Below, in pieces: positions 8,074-16,385 of a DNA stretch of 64,000 nucleotides. The stretch lies in contig PVWP01000002.1 in assembly GCA_003003925.1 (NCBI GenBank), positions 124,001 to 188,000 of the forward strand. Reading direction: 5' to 3'. Position 1 is the first letter of the stretch. Each line of letters opens with the position of its first letter. The position numbers were made by a program, and so were the translations under genes. The notes beneath the pieces were generated by a model. The model was not told where the DNA came from. It ran no database searches and worked only from the letters and a program-made list of their open reading frames with translations. The stretch comes from Aphanothece cf. minutissima CCALA 015 (GTDB lineage: Bacteria; Cyanobacteriota; Cyanobacteriia; PCC-6307; Cyanobiaceae).

Positions 8074-9107
8074 GCGACACCGGCGCCAGGACGGCGCGGC
8101 CCCGGGTGCTCTCCGGCGTCCAGCCCACCGGGGCCATGCATCTGGGCAACTGGCTGGGGGCGATCCGCAACTGGGTGGCCCTGCAGGACAGCCACGAGAC
8201 CTTCTTCTGCGTGGTCGACCTGCACGCGATCACCGTGCCCCACGATCCCAGCCGCCTGGCGGAGGACACCCTCACCACGGCAGCCCTGTACCTGGCCTGC
8301 GGCATCGATCCCCAGCGGTCCACGGTGTTCGTGCAGAGCCACGTCAGCCAGCACAGCGAGCTCTGCTGGCTGCTCAACTGCGTCACGCCGCTCAACTGGC
8401 TGGAGCGGATGATCCAGTTCAAGGAGAAGGCGCTCAAGCAGGGCGACAACGTCTCCACCGGCCTGCTGGACTACCCGGTGCTGATGGCCGCGGACATCCT
8501 TCTCTATGACGCCGATCTGGTGCCGGTGGGGGACGACCAGAAGCAGCATCTGGAGCTGGCCCGCGACATCGCCCAGCAGCGCATCAACGCCCGCTACGCG
8601 CCGGATCCGGAGCACCCGGTCCTCAAGGTGCCCGAGCCCCTGATCCTCAAGGAGGGGGCCCGGGTGATGAGCCTCACCGACGGCCGCAGCAAGATGAGCA
8701 AGAGCGACCCGAACGAGGGCTCCCGCATCACCCTGCTGGACCCGCCCGAGGTCATCACCCGCAAGATCAAGCGGGCCAAGACCGACCCGGTCATGGGCCT
8801 GGAGTTCGGCAACCCGGAGCGGCCGGAGGCGGACAACCTGCTCGGCCTCTACGCCCTGCTCGCCGGTGTGGGCCGCGAGCGGGCGGCGGCGGACTGTGCC
8901 GCCATGGGCTGGGGCGCCTTCAAGCCCCTGCTGGCGGAGGCCGCGGTGGAGGCCCTGCGGCCCCTGCAGCAGCGGTACGCGGAGCTGCGCCGTGACCCCG
9001 GCCACCTCGAGGCGGTCCTCAGGGACGGTCGGGAAGGGGCCTCGGCCGTGGCCGCCGCGACGCTGCAGCGGGTCCGGGCGGCCCTCGGTTTCCTGACTCA
9101 GGATTGA
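8070..9107 (+). CDS. trpS: Tryptophan--tRNA ligase
   Basis: This 345-residue class I aminoacyl-tRNA synthetase charges tRNA-Trp in the cytoplasm. The HIGH-type signature appears as TGAMHLGN near residues 22-29 and the KMSKS loop as SKMSKSDPN near 207. The segments LLDYPVLMAADILLYDADLVPVGDDQ and LTDGRSKMSKS are characteristic of bacterial TrpRS, and the length is normal. Start is GTG at 8070, overlapping the stop of the preceding gene by 4 nt. Confidence 0.97.
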   Translation: MSDTGARTARPRVLSGVQPTGAMHLGNWLGAIRNWVALQDSHETFFCVVDLHAITVPHDPSRLAEDTLTTAALYLACGIDPQRSTVFVQSHVSQHSELCWLLNCVTPLNWLERMIQFKEKALKQGDNVSTGLLDYPVLMAADILLYDADLVPVGDDQKQHLELARDIAQQRINARYAPDPEHPVLKVPEPLILKEGARVMSLTDGRSKMSKSDPNEGSRITLLDPPEVITRKIKRAKTDPVMGLEFGNPERPEADNLLGLYALLAGVGRERAAADCAAMGWGAFKPLLAEAAVEALRPLQQRYAELRRDPGHLEAVLRDGREGASAVAAATLQRVRAALGFLTQD

Positions 9108-9146
9108 ACCGGAGTGCGGCTCCACCGGCAAGGGTCGGGAGAAAAG

Positions 9147-9175
9147 CGTGAATCAATCGTTCTGTATTGATCACG
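9147..9175. promoter_or_regulatory. Inverted repeat in the trpS-lysozyme intergenic region
   Basis: The 303 nt between trpS and the lysozyme gene (9108-9410) holds no convincing gene. Near its start CGTGAATCAAT (9147-9157) pairs with ATTGATCACG (9166-9175) around an 8 nt spacer, with one bulged base. It is AT-rich compared with its surroundings and has no T-run after it, so an operator or mRNA structure is more likely than a terminator. The AT-rich stretch continues to about 9205 and could contain a promoter for the lysozyme gene. The rest of the interval is G+C-rich with no visible signal. Confidence 0.35.
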
Positions 9176-9410
9176 ACAACTGATCGTTCGTCCTGGTTGT
9201 ATCTCGGCCTCTCAGCGGCCCGCTCGGGGCGACCGGCGGCCCACGGTTCCCCGGCCCTCCCTGCTCCCGACTGAAAGTTTCCTGAAATCCCGCCGCCCGG
9301 GCCGGTCCGGAAAGCACACCGGGGCGCCGCCTGTCCAGTACGGGCGCCGGGGTCTCGCGTCCAGGCCCCGGGCCTGATCAGGGTCATGGATCCCTGACGA
9401 CTGCCTGCCC

Positions 9411-10073
9411 TTGCGTCGCCCCCTGCCGCCGCCGTCGAAGCCGCTCCAGCGGGGACCGCTCACGCTGGTGCTGCTCCTGATGCTGCCGATGGTGCAACGC
9501 CCGGCCGTCCCCGTTGCCCCGCCGGCGCTCCGGCCCGCCGCCCCAACCGCTTCCCCGCCCGCCGCCCGGCCGGTGGTGGCGAGCGCCCCCGGCCCCTACG
9601 GCATCACCCCCGAGCGGCGCGCCCTGCTCAACACGATCCGCTACGCCGAGGGCACCTGGCTGGGCGGCAGCGACGTCGGCTATCGGGTGCTCTACGGCGG
9701 CGATCGCTTCGGCGACCTCAGCCGTCACCCCGACACCGTCGTGCGGCGCGGCTACGCCAGTGCCGCCGCCGGTGCCTATCAGTTTCTGCCCACCACCTGG
9801 GACCGGGCCGCCGACCGCCTCGGGCTGCGGGATTTCGGCCCCGCCAGCCAGGACCAGGCCGCCCTCCATCTGATCGAGCAGCGCGGCGCCCTGCGCAGCT
9901 TCGATCGCCATGGCCTGACACCCGAGGTGCTGGCCCGGCTGGCGCCGGAATGGGCCTCCCTGCCGACCCTGGCTGGCGAGAGCCACTACGGCCAGCCGGT
10001 GAAGTGCCGCACGCAGCTGCAGCGCTTCTACCAGCGCGAACTGGAGCGGCAGCGGCGCCTCACCAGCGCCTGA
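9411..10073 (+). CDS. Lambda-type lysozyme (GH104 family), exported or membrane-anchored
   Basis: Residues 63-215 follow the phage lambda endolysin R pattern closely: the catalytic RYAEGT (Glu 80), GYRVLYGGDRFGDLSRHP, SAAAGAYQFLPTTWD, GLRDFGPASQDQAAL, a RGAL motif, WASLP and a final YGQP. These enzymes cleave peptidoglycan glycan strands by a transglycosylase reaction. A hydrophobic segment at about 17-28 and a Pro/Ala-rich linker suggest export or anchoring rather than a phage lysis role. There is no holin or phage gene nearby. The only usable upstream start is TTG at 9411, so the exact N-terminus is uncertain. Confidence 0.85.
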   Translation: MRRPLPPPSKPLQRGPLTLVLLLMLPMVQRPAVPVAPPALRPAAPTASPPAARPVVASAPGPYGITPERRALLNTIRYAEGTWLGGSDVGYRVLYGGDRFGDLSRHPDTVVRRGYASAAAGAYQFLPTTWDRAADRLGLRDFGPASQDQAALHLIEQRGALRSFDRHGLTPEVLARLAPEWASLPTLAGESHYGQPVKCRTQLQRFYQRELERQRRLTSA

Positions 10074-10079
10074 ACGGCC

Positions 10080-10613
10080 TCACGGTTCCCGGTAGACCAC
10101 CCGGCCCCGTTCGTCGTTGCCCACGTCGAGCAGGTGGTTGAGCAGCAGCCGCTCGATCTCGGCGCTGACCACGCTGCTGTTGGCCTGGGGGGGCAGCTGG
10201 AGCTCCAGCAGGGCGTCGTTGAGGGTGAAGCCGCCCTTGCCGGTGCGGCGGGCGAGCTGGAGCAGCTGGCGCTCGATCGGCGGGTAGGCCGCCGTGTCCC
10301 GGCCCGCCAGCGCCTCCTCCAGCAGCAGCGACTGGTTGGCCTGGCGCACCATGTCGGGCAGCAGCACCAGATCCAGCAGCTGGCCAATGCCGCAGAGCCC
10401 GAAGGTGAGCAGCCAGAGGGTGCCGCTCAGGGGCTTGCGGTTGTAGAAGCGCGGCAGGCCGCACAGCCCCACCAGGCAGGTGCACCACAGCAGGTAGCTG
10501 AGGGCGACGCTGCGCCGCTCGGCCGACCGGTTCAGCCCCGCTCCCTCCGGGCCGGCGGGGGCTGGTCGCTGCACGGCGCTCTGGACGGGTCCTGGCGTGG
10601 GTCGGGCGGCCAT
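10080..10613 (-). CDS. TM2 domain-containing membrane protein
   Basis: The 177-residue protein has a TM2 domain at about 35-95: two membrane helices (ALSYLLWCTCLVGLCGLPRF and LWLLTFGLCGIGQLLDLVLL) joined by a short Arg/Lys turn, with the usual GxxRFY-like and D-x-x-L-x-P motifs. The C-terminal half (about 100-177) is a soluble helical region that looks like a small winged-helix-like domain (GGFTLNDALLELQLP, VVSAEIERLLLNHLL). Start ATG at 10613 is preferred over an in-frame ATG at 10658. It converges with the lysozyme gene, separated by only 6 nt. TM2 proteins have no settled bacterial function. Confidence 0.8.
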   Translation of the reverse strand: MAARPTPGPVQSAVQRPAPAGPEGAGLNRSAERRSVALSYLLWCTCLVGLCGLPRFYNRKPLSGTLWLLTFGLCGIGQLLDLVLLPDMVRQANQSLLLEEALAGRDTAAYPPIERQLLQLARRTGKGGFTLNDALLELQLPPQANSSVVSAEIERLLLNHLLDVGNDERGRVVYREP

Positions 10614-10731
10614 CACGGTGCTCAGCGTCTCCAACTTAGGCCCGCTGGACGGCGGCACCGGCCTCCGGGGCCGCCCCCGGCCGGGGGGCCATCGGTGGGC
10701 CTGGATACCATGCCTTCAACAGGTTGCCTCC

Positions 10732-12579
10732 ATGACGTCCGCGCCCCCTTCGCCGGTACCACCGGCCTCCAGTCCCGCCGCCCCCGGCGCCGCCCCCTCC
10801 GAGGCGGCCGCCATCGTGCTGCCGAAGACGAGCGAGAGCCCCCAGCTGCTGCGGATCCGCCATTCGATGAGCCACGTGCTGGCCATGGCGGTGCAGAAGC
10901 TCTTCCCCCGGGCGCAGGTCACCATCGGCCCCTGGACCGAAAGCGGTTTCTACTACGACTTCGACAACCCGGACCCCTTCACCGAGGCCGATCTCAAGGC
11001 GATCCAGAAGGAGATGGGCAAGATCATTGCCCGCAAGCTGCCCCTGGAGCGCATCGAGGTGAGCCGCGAGGAGGCGGAGCGGCGGATCCGGGCCCAGAAC
11101 GAGCCCTACAAGCTGGAGATCCTGGAGGGGCTCAGCGAGCCGATCACGCTCTACACCCTGGGCGACCAGTGGTGGGACCTCTGCGCTGGCCCCCACGTGG
11201 CCCACACCGGCGAGCTCCACCCCAAGGCCTTCGCCCTCGAAAGCGTGGCCGGGGCCTACTGGCGCGGTGATGAGAAGCGTGCCCAGCTGCAGCGCATCTA
11301 CGGCACCGCCTGGGAGACGCCCGAGCAGCTGGCCGAATACCAGCGGCGCAAGCAGGAGGCCCTGCGCCGCGACCACCGCCGGCTCGGCACCGATCTGGAT
11401 CTTTTCTCGATCGAGGAGGAGGCCGGCGCCGGCCTGGTGTTCTGGCACCCCCGCGGCGCCCGCATGCGGCTGCTGATCGAGGACTTCTGGCGCTCGGCCC
11501 ACTTCGAGGACGGCTACGAGCTGCTCTACACCCCCCATGTGGCCGACCTCAGCCTCTGGAAGACGTCGGGCCACCTCGACTTCTACAGCGAGAGCATGTT
11601 CGGCCCGATGGCGGTGGACGAGCGGCAGTACCAGCTCAAGCCGATGAACTGCCCGTTCCACGTGCTCACCTTCGCCAGCCGGCTGCGCTCCTACCGGGAG
11701 CTGCCGATCCGCTGGGCCGAACTCGGCACCGTGTACCGCTATGAGCGGCCCGGGGTGATGCACGGGCTGATGCGGGTGCGGGGCTTCACCCAGGACGACG
11801 CCCACGTGTTCTGCCTGCCGGAGCAGATCTCCGATGAGATTCTGCGGGTTCTCAACCTCACCGAGCGCATCCTCTCCACGTTCGATTTCCGCAGCTACGA
11901 GATCCATCTCTCCACCCGCCCGGAGAAGTCGATCGGTGAGGACGCGGTGTGGGAGCTGGCCACCGCCGGCCTGGTGGAGGCCCTGGACCGCAAGGGCTGG
12001 GCCTACAAGGTGGATGAGGGGGGCGGCGCCTTCTACGGCCCCAAGATCGACCTCAAGATCGAGGATGCGATCGGCCGTCTGTGGCAGTGCTCGACGATCC
12101 AGCTGGATTTCAACCTGCCGGAACGCTTTGACCTCCACTACGTGGCCGCCGACGGCAGCCGCTGCCGGCCGATCATGATCCACCGCGCCATCTTCGGCTC
12201 CCTGGAGCGCTTCTTCGGCGTGATGGTGGAGAACTACGCCGGTGATTTCCCCTTCTGGCTCGCCCCCGAGCAGGTGCGCCTGCTGCCCGTCACCGACGAC
12301 GCCCTCCCCTGGGCCGAAGAACTCCGGGGCCTGCTGGCGGCCGCCGGGATCCGCGCCGGCATCGACCACAGCGGCGACCGGCTCGGCAAGCTGATCCGCA
12401 ACGGCGAGCAGATGAAGATTCCGGTGCTGGGCGTGATCGGTGGCCGGGAGGCCGAAACCCGCACGGTCAGCCTGCGCAGCCGTCGCCAGGGCGATCTGGG
12501 CAGCGTGACGGCCGACGCCCTGGTGTCCGCCGCCGCGGCAGCCAACGCCGGTCGGCTGGCCACCCTGGCGCTGGCATGA
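10732..12579 (+). CDS. thrS: Threonine--tRNA ligase, form without TGS domain
   Basis: The 615-residue class II synthetase charges tRNA-Thr. After a disordered Ala/Pro-rich start of about 35 residues comes the editing domain with HSMSHVL and the zinc/editing motif DLCAGPH. The catalytic core follows (LKPMNCPFHVLTF, YRYERPGVMHGLMRVRGFTQDDAH, IMIHRAIFGSLERF), then the anticodon-binding domain. The N-terminal TGS (N1) domain of the E. coli enzyme is absent, while the editing residues are kept; cyanobacterial ThrS proteins commonly look like this. ATG 10732 is preferred over extensions further upstream. Its stop overlaps glk by 4 nt. Confidence 0.96.
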   Translation: MTSAPPSPVPPASSPAAPGAAPSEAAAIVLPKTSESPQLLRIRHSMSHVLAMAVQKLFPRAQVTIGPWTESGFYYDFDNPDPFTEADLKAIQKEMGKIIARKLPLERIEVSREEAERRIRAQNEPYKLEILEGLSEPITLYTLGDQWWDLCAGPHVAHTGELHPKAFALESVAGAYWRGDEKRAQLQRIYGTAWETPEQLAEYQRRKQEALRRDHRRLGTDLDLFSIEEEAGAGLVFWHPRGARMRLLIEDFWRSAHFEDGYELLYTPHVADLSLWKTSGHLDFYSESMFGPMAVDERQYQLKPMNCPFHVLTFASRLRSYRELPIRWAELGTVYRYERPGVMHGLMRVRGFTQDDAHVFCLPEQISDEILRVLNLTERILSTFDFRSYEIHLSTRPEKSIGEDAVWELATAGLVEALDRKGWAYKVDEGGGAFYGPKIDLKIEDAIGRLWQCSTIQLDFNLPERFDLHYVAADGSRCRPIMIHRAIFGSLERFFGVMVENYAGDFPFWLAPEQVRLLPVTDDALPWAEELRGLLAAAGIRAGIDHSGDRLGKLIRNGEQMKIPVLGVIGGREAETRTVSLRSRRQGDLGSVTADALVSAAAAANAGRLATLALA

Positions 12580-13607
12580 GCCTCCTGCTGGCGGGCGACA
12601 TCGGCGGCACCAAGACCCTGCTCAGCCTCTGGCGGCCGGGCGGGGAGCGGCCCGAGCTGGTGCTGGAGGAGCGGTTCGTCTCGGCGGACTGGCCGGACCT
12701 GGCCCCCATGGTGCGCCACTTTCTGGCCGCCGCCGGGCCGGTGGCGGGCGGCGTGCCGGCGGCCGCCTGCTTCGCCGTGGCGGGGCCGGTGGAGGGGGGC
12801 CAGGCCCGGCTCACCAATCTCCCCTGGGTGCTCGACACCGAAGGCCTGGCCCGTGGCTGCGGCCTGCCCCTGGTGGAGCTGGTCAACGATTTCGCCGTGC
12901 TGATCTACGGCCTGCCCCATCTCGATGCCGACCAGACGGCCCCCGTGCGGGAGGGCCAGCGGGATCCACAGGCCCCGTTGCTGGTGCTGGGGGCCGGCAC
13001 CGGCCTGGGGGTGGCCATGGGTCTGCCCACCGCCGGGGGCCTGCGGGCCCTCCCCAGCGAAGCGGCCCACGGGGAGTTCGCCCCCCGCACCGCCGCCGAA
13101 TGGGAACTGAAGCAGTGGCTCAGGGCCGATCTGGCCCTGGAGCGGATCTCGATCGAGCGGGTGGTGAGCGGCACCGGCCTGGGCCATGTGGCCCGCTGGC
13201 TGCTCGAACGGCGCCACCCCGGCGGTGACCATCCCCTCAGCGGCCCCGCCCGGCTCTGGTGCGAGGCCGGCGATGGGCCCGACCGCGCCGACCTGCCGGC
13301 GGCGGTGGCCCTGGCCGCCGCCGCCGGTGATCCCCTGGCGGCCGAGGCCCTGGCGCTCTGGCTCGGGGCCTACGGCAGCGTCTGCGGGGATCTGGCCCTG
13401 GCCTGCCTGAGCCGCGGCGGACTGTGGCTGGCGGGGGGCACGGCCGCCAAGCTGCTGGCCAGCCTGCGCTCCGAAGCCTTCCTGGACCCGTTCCTGAACA
13501 AGGGCCGGCTGCGCTCCACCCTGGAGCCGATGCCCATCACCGCCGTGGTGGATCCGGGCGTCGGCACCTTCAGTGCCGCCTGCCGGGCCCGGATGCTGCT
13601 GGGCTGA
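12576..13607 (+). CDS. glk: Glucokinase
   Basis: A 343-residue enzyme of the ROK/GLK type that phosphorylates glucose with ATP. It shows the ATP-binding DIGGTKT at residues 8-14, the substrate-loop region FAVAGPVEGG, the catalytic LVNDFAV, and LVLGAGTGLGVAMGLP followed by SEAAHGEFAPR, all as in bacterial Glk. The start overlaps thrS as ATGA, so it is translated from the same message. In a phototroph this enzyme serves glycogen and sucrose turnover or sugar uptake at night. Confidence 0.95.
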   Translation: MSLLLAGDIGGTKTLLSLWRPGGERPELVLEERFVSADWPDLAPMVRHFLAAAGPVAGGVPAAACFAVAGPVEGGQARLTNLPWVLDTEGLARGCGLPLVELVNDFAVLIYGLPHLDADQTAPVREGQRDPQAPLLVLGAGTGLGVAMGLPTAGGLRALPSEAAHGEFAPRTAAEWELKQWLRADLALERISIERVVSGTGLGHVARWLLERRHPGGDHPLSGPARLWCEAGDGPDRADLPAAVALAAAAGDPLAAEALALWLGAYGSVCGDLALACLSRGGLWLAGGTAAKLLASLRSEAFLDPFLNKGRLRSTLEPMPITAVVDPGVGTFSAACRARMLLG

Positions 13608-13663
13608 GCCCGGCACGCCCCCCAGGGTCCGGCTGCAACACTGAGCCCAACGACAGGTCATTT

Positions 13664-14638
13664 ATGGTCCGGCCCCAGATCGGCCAGGGGGTGGTGGTGG
13701 CGGTACCCGCCACCACCGCCAACATCGGCCCGGGTTTCGATTGCCTCGGCGCCGCCCTGGATCTCGGCAACCGCTTCGAGCTGCGGGTGATCGAGGGGGG
13801 CGGTGAGCGGTTCGAGCTGATCATTGAGGGCCCCGAGGGGGCCCACCTGCGCGGTGGTCCCGACAACCTCGTCTACCGCTCGGCCCAGCGGGTCTGGCGC
13901 GAGGTGGGGGTCGAGGCGGTGGCCCTGGAGGCGCGGGTGCAGCTGGCGGTGCCCCCCGCCCGGGGTCTGGGGAGCAGCGCCACCGCCATCGTGGCGGGCC
14001 TGATCGGCGCCAATGCCCTGGTGGGGGAGCCCCTCAGCCGCGAGAAGCTGCTGGAGCTGGCCATCGACATCGAGGGCCATCCCGACAACGTGGTTCCCTC
14101 CCTGCTCGGCGGGCTGTGCCTGACGGCGCGGGCCGCCTCCCACCGCTGGCGGGTGGTGCGCTGCGAGTGGAACCCGGCCGTGAAGGCCGTGGTGGCCATC
14201 CCCACCATCCGGCTGAGCACGAGCGAGGCGCGCCGCGCCATGCCGCGCAGCATCCCGATCAGCGACGCCGTGATGAACCTGGGGGCTCTCACCCTGCTGC
14301 TGCAGGGGCTGCGCACGGGCAACGGCGATCTGATCGCCGATGGCATGCACGACCGCATCCACGAGCCTTACCGCTGGGGACTGATCCAGGGGGGAAGGGC
14401 CGTGCGGGAGGCCGCCATGGAGGCCGGGGCCTGGGGCTGCGTGATCAGCGGCGCCGGGCCCAGCCTGCTGGCCCTGGCCCCGGAGGAGCGGGCGGCGGCG
14501 GTGGGGGAGGCCATGACCCACGCCTGGCTCGGGGAAGGGGTGAGCAGCCACAGCGCCGTGCTCGGACTCCAGGAGGGTGGCAGCACCTGGGCCCCCCTGC
14601 CGGAGGGAAGCCGCCCACTGGCCGTGCCTGGTGAGTAG
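13664..14638 (+). CDS. thrB: Homoserine kinase
   Basis: A 324-residue GHMP-family kinase that makes O-phosphohomoserine for threonine synthesis. The N-terminal PATTANIGPGFDCLGAAL and the ATP-binding PPARGLGSSATAIVAGL (about 100-117) are diagnostic. The C-terminal GAWGCVISGAGPSLLAL completes the fold. ATG at 13664 is chosen because the family motif begins about 16 residues later; the frame is open further upstream only as a shadow of glk. A 56 nt gap separates it from glk. Confidence 0.96.
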   Translation: MVRPQIGQGVVVAVPATTANIGPGFDCLGAALDLGNRFELRVIEGGGERFELIIEGPEGAHLRGGPDNLVYRSAQRVWREVGVEAVALEARVQLAVPPARGLGSSATAIVAGLIGANALVGEPLSREKLLELAIDIEGHPDNVVPSLLGGLCLTARAASHRWRVVRCEWNPAVKAVVAIPTIRLSTSEARRAMPRSIPISDAVMNLGALTLLLQGLRTGNGDLIADGMHDRIHEPYRWGLIQGGRAVREAAMEAGAWGCVISGAGPSLLALAPEERAAAVGEAMTHAWLGEGVSSHSAVLGLQEGGSTWAPLPEGSRPLAVPGE

Positions 14639-14731
14639 AACTACTCAGTTGATAGGCTCTGACGCCCGGGGGCCCCGTCCCGACGCGGCAGCGTCTCCCG
14701 TCATACTTCCTGCCTGGAGCACCCCACAGTG

Positions 14732-16324
14732 ATGGACGCCAGCCTGCCGCTTTCGCTCGCGTCCTCCTCCCTTCCTTCCGGAATCACCGAAGCGGGTTTT
14801 CCGTGGCTCAGCCTGATTGTGCTGCTGCCCGCCACCGCCGCCCTGGTGATGCCCCTGCTGCCCGGTGACGGCAGCGATCCCCGCCTCCCCCGCACCCTGG
14901 CCCTGGGGGTGCTCGGGGTGGATCTGGCCCTGATCCTCTGGGTCTTTGCCCGCCATTTCGATGCCAGCCTCGGCGGCCTGCAGCTGGTGGAGCGCGTGGC
15001 CTGGGTACCGGCCCTGGGCCTGGAATGGTCGCTGGCCGCCGACGGACTCTCCGCCCCCCTGGTGGTGCTGAGCGGCCTGGTCACCCTGCTGTCGGTGGCC
15101 GCCAGCTGGAACATCCGCCTCAAGACCCGCCTCTACTTCGCCCTGCTGCTGGTGCAGGCCACGGCCCAGAGCCTGGTGTTTCTCTCCCAGGACTTCCTGC
15201 TGTTCTTCCTGGCCTGGGAACTGGAGCTGGTGCCGGTCTACCTGCTGATCGCCATCTGGGGCGGCAAGCAGCGCCAGTACGCCGCCACCAAGTTCATCCT
15301 CTACACCGCCACGGCCTCGCTCCTGATCCTGATCAGCGGCCTGGCCCTCGCCCTCTCCGGCGACACCTTCACCCTCAACCTCAGCGAGCTGGCGGCCCGC
15401 TCCCCCGGCGGCACCTTCGGCCTGCTCTGTTATCTGGGCTTCCTGGTGGGCTTCGGGGTCAAGCTGCCGATGTTCCCGCTGCACACCTGGCTGCCCGATG
15501 CCCACGGCGAGGCCAATGCGCCGGTGTCGATGCTGCTGGCGGGGGTGCTGCTCAAGATGGGGGGCTACGCCCTGCTCCGCTTCAACGTCCAGATGCTGCC
15601 GGAGGTGCATCTGCGGCTGGCCCCGGCCCTGATCGTTCTGGGCATCATCAACATCGTCTATGGCGCGCTCAATGCCTTCGCCCAGGACAACGTCAAGCGC
15701 CGCATCGCCTGCAGTTCGGTGAGCCACATGGGCTTCGTGTTGCTGGGCATCGGTGCCGTCGATGCCCTGGGGATGAGCGGCGCCATGCTGCAGATGATCA
15801 GCCACGGGCTGATCGCCGCGGCGATGTTCTTCGTCACCGGCGTCTTCTACGAACGCACCGAAACCCTCTCGATCCCCAACATGGGCGGCCTGGCCAAGGT
15901 GCTGCCGATCACCTTCGCCTTCTTCCTGGCCAGCTCCCTGGCCTCCCTGGCCCTGCCGGGGATGAGCGGCTTCATCAGCGAGATCACCGTGTTCCTCGGG
16001 GTCACCTCCTACGACGGCTTCACCGTCGGTTTCCGGGTGATCACGATCGTGCTGGCGGCCATCGGCCTGGTGCTCACCCCGGTGTACCTGCTCTCCCTCT
16101 GCCGGCGGGTGTTCTTCGGTCCCCGGATTCCGGCCCTGGCGGTGGTGGGTGACATGAAGCCCCGGGAGCTGCTGATCGGCCTCACCCTGCTGGTGCCGAC
16201 CCTGGTGATCGGCTTCTGGCCGCGGGTGGCGATCGATCTCTACGAAGCCAGCACCAACGGTCTGGCCGCCGAACTGGCCAGCACCGGGGCGGTGGCCCTG
16301 GGTCGGATGGCCGCCCTCGGCTGA
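14732..16324 (+). CDS. ndhD: NAD(P)H-quinone oxidoreductase subunit 4 (NdhD)
   Basis: A 530-residue, multi-spanning proton-pumping subunit of the NDH-1 complex in the thylakoid membrane, used for respiration and cyclic electron flow. It carries the Nqo13/ND4 core: [20 protein letters not shown] with the key Glu, the long [16 protein letters not shown] helix, [24 protein letters not shown] motif (here [16 protein letters not shown]), and [12 protein letters not shown] with its conserved histidine. ATG 14732 is preceded immediately by an in-frame GTG at 14729. I cannot decide NdhD1 against NdhD2 from sequence alone. The 90 nt upstream probably holds its promoter. Confidence 0.95.
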   Translation: MDASLPLSLASSSLPSGITEAGFPWLSLIVLLPATAALVMPLLPGDGSDPRLPRTLALGVLGVDLALILWVFARHFDASLGGLQLVERVAWVPALGLEWSLAADGLSAPLVVLSGLVTLLSVAASWNIRLKTRLYFALLLVQATAQSLVFLSQDFLLFFLAWELELVPVYLLIAIWGGKQRQYAATKFILYTATASLLILISGLALALSGDTFTLNLSELAARSPGGTFGLLCYLGFLVGFGVKLPMFPLHTWLPDAHGEANAPVSMLLAGVLLKMGGYALLRFNVQMLPEVHLRLAPALIVLGIINIVYGALNAFAQDNVKRRIACSSVSHMGFVLLGIGAVDALGMSGAMLQMISHGLIAAAMFFVTGVFYERTETLSIPNMGGLAKVLPITFAFFLASSLASLALPGMSGFISEITVFLGVTSYDGFTVGFRVITIVLAAIGLVLTPVYLLSLCRRVFFGPRIPALAVVGDMKPRELLIGLTLLVPTLVIGFWPRVAIDLYEASTNGLAAELASTGAVALGRMAALG

Positions 16325-16385
16325 ACCGCCGCCCGGCGCCGGGGTGGGCTGAAATGGGGTCTTCCATCGAAGCGGCCGCCCGGCG

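Noticed and set aside
10636..12369. A 577-codon minus-strand open frame opposite thrS
   Set aside because: Shadow frame without start context or domain; thrS is clear on the other strand.
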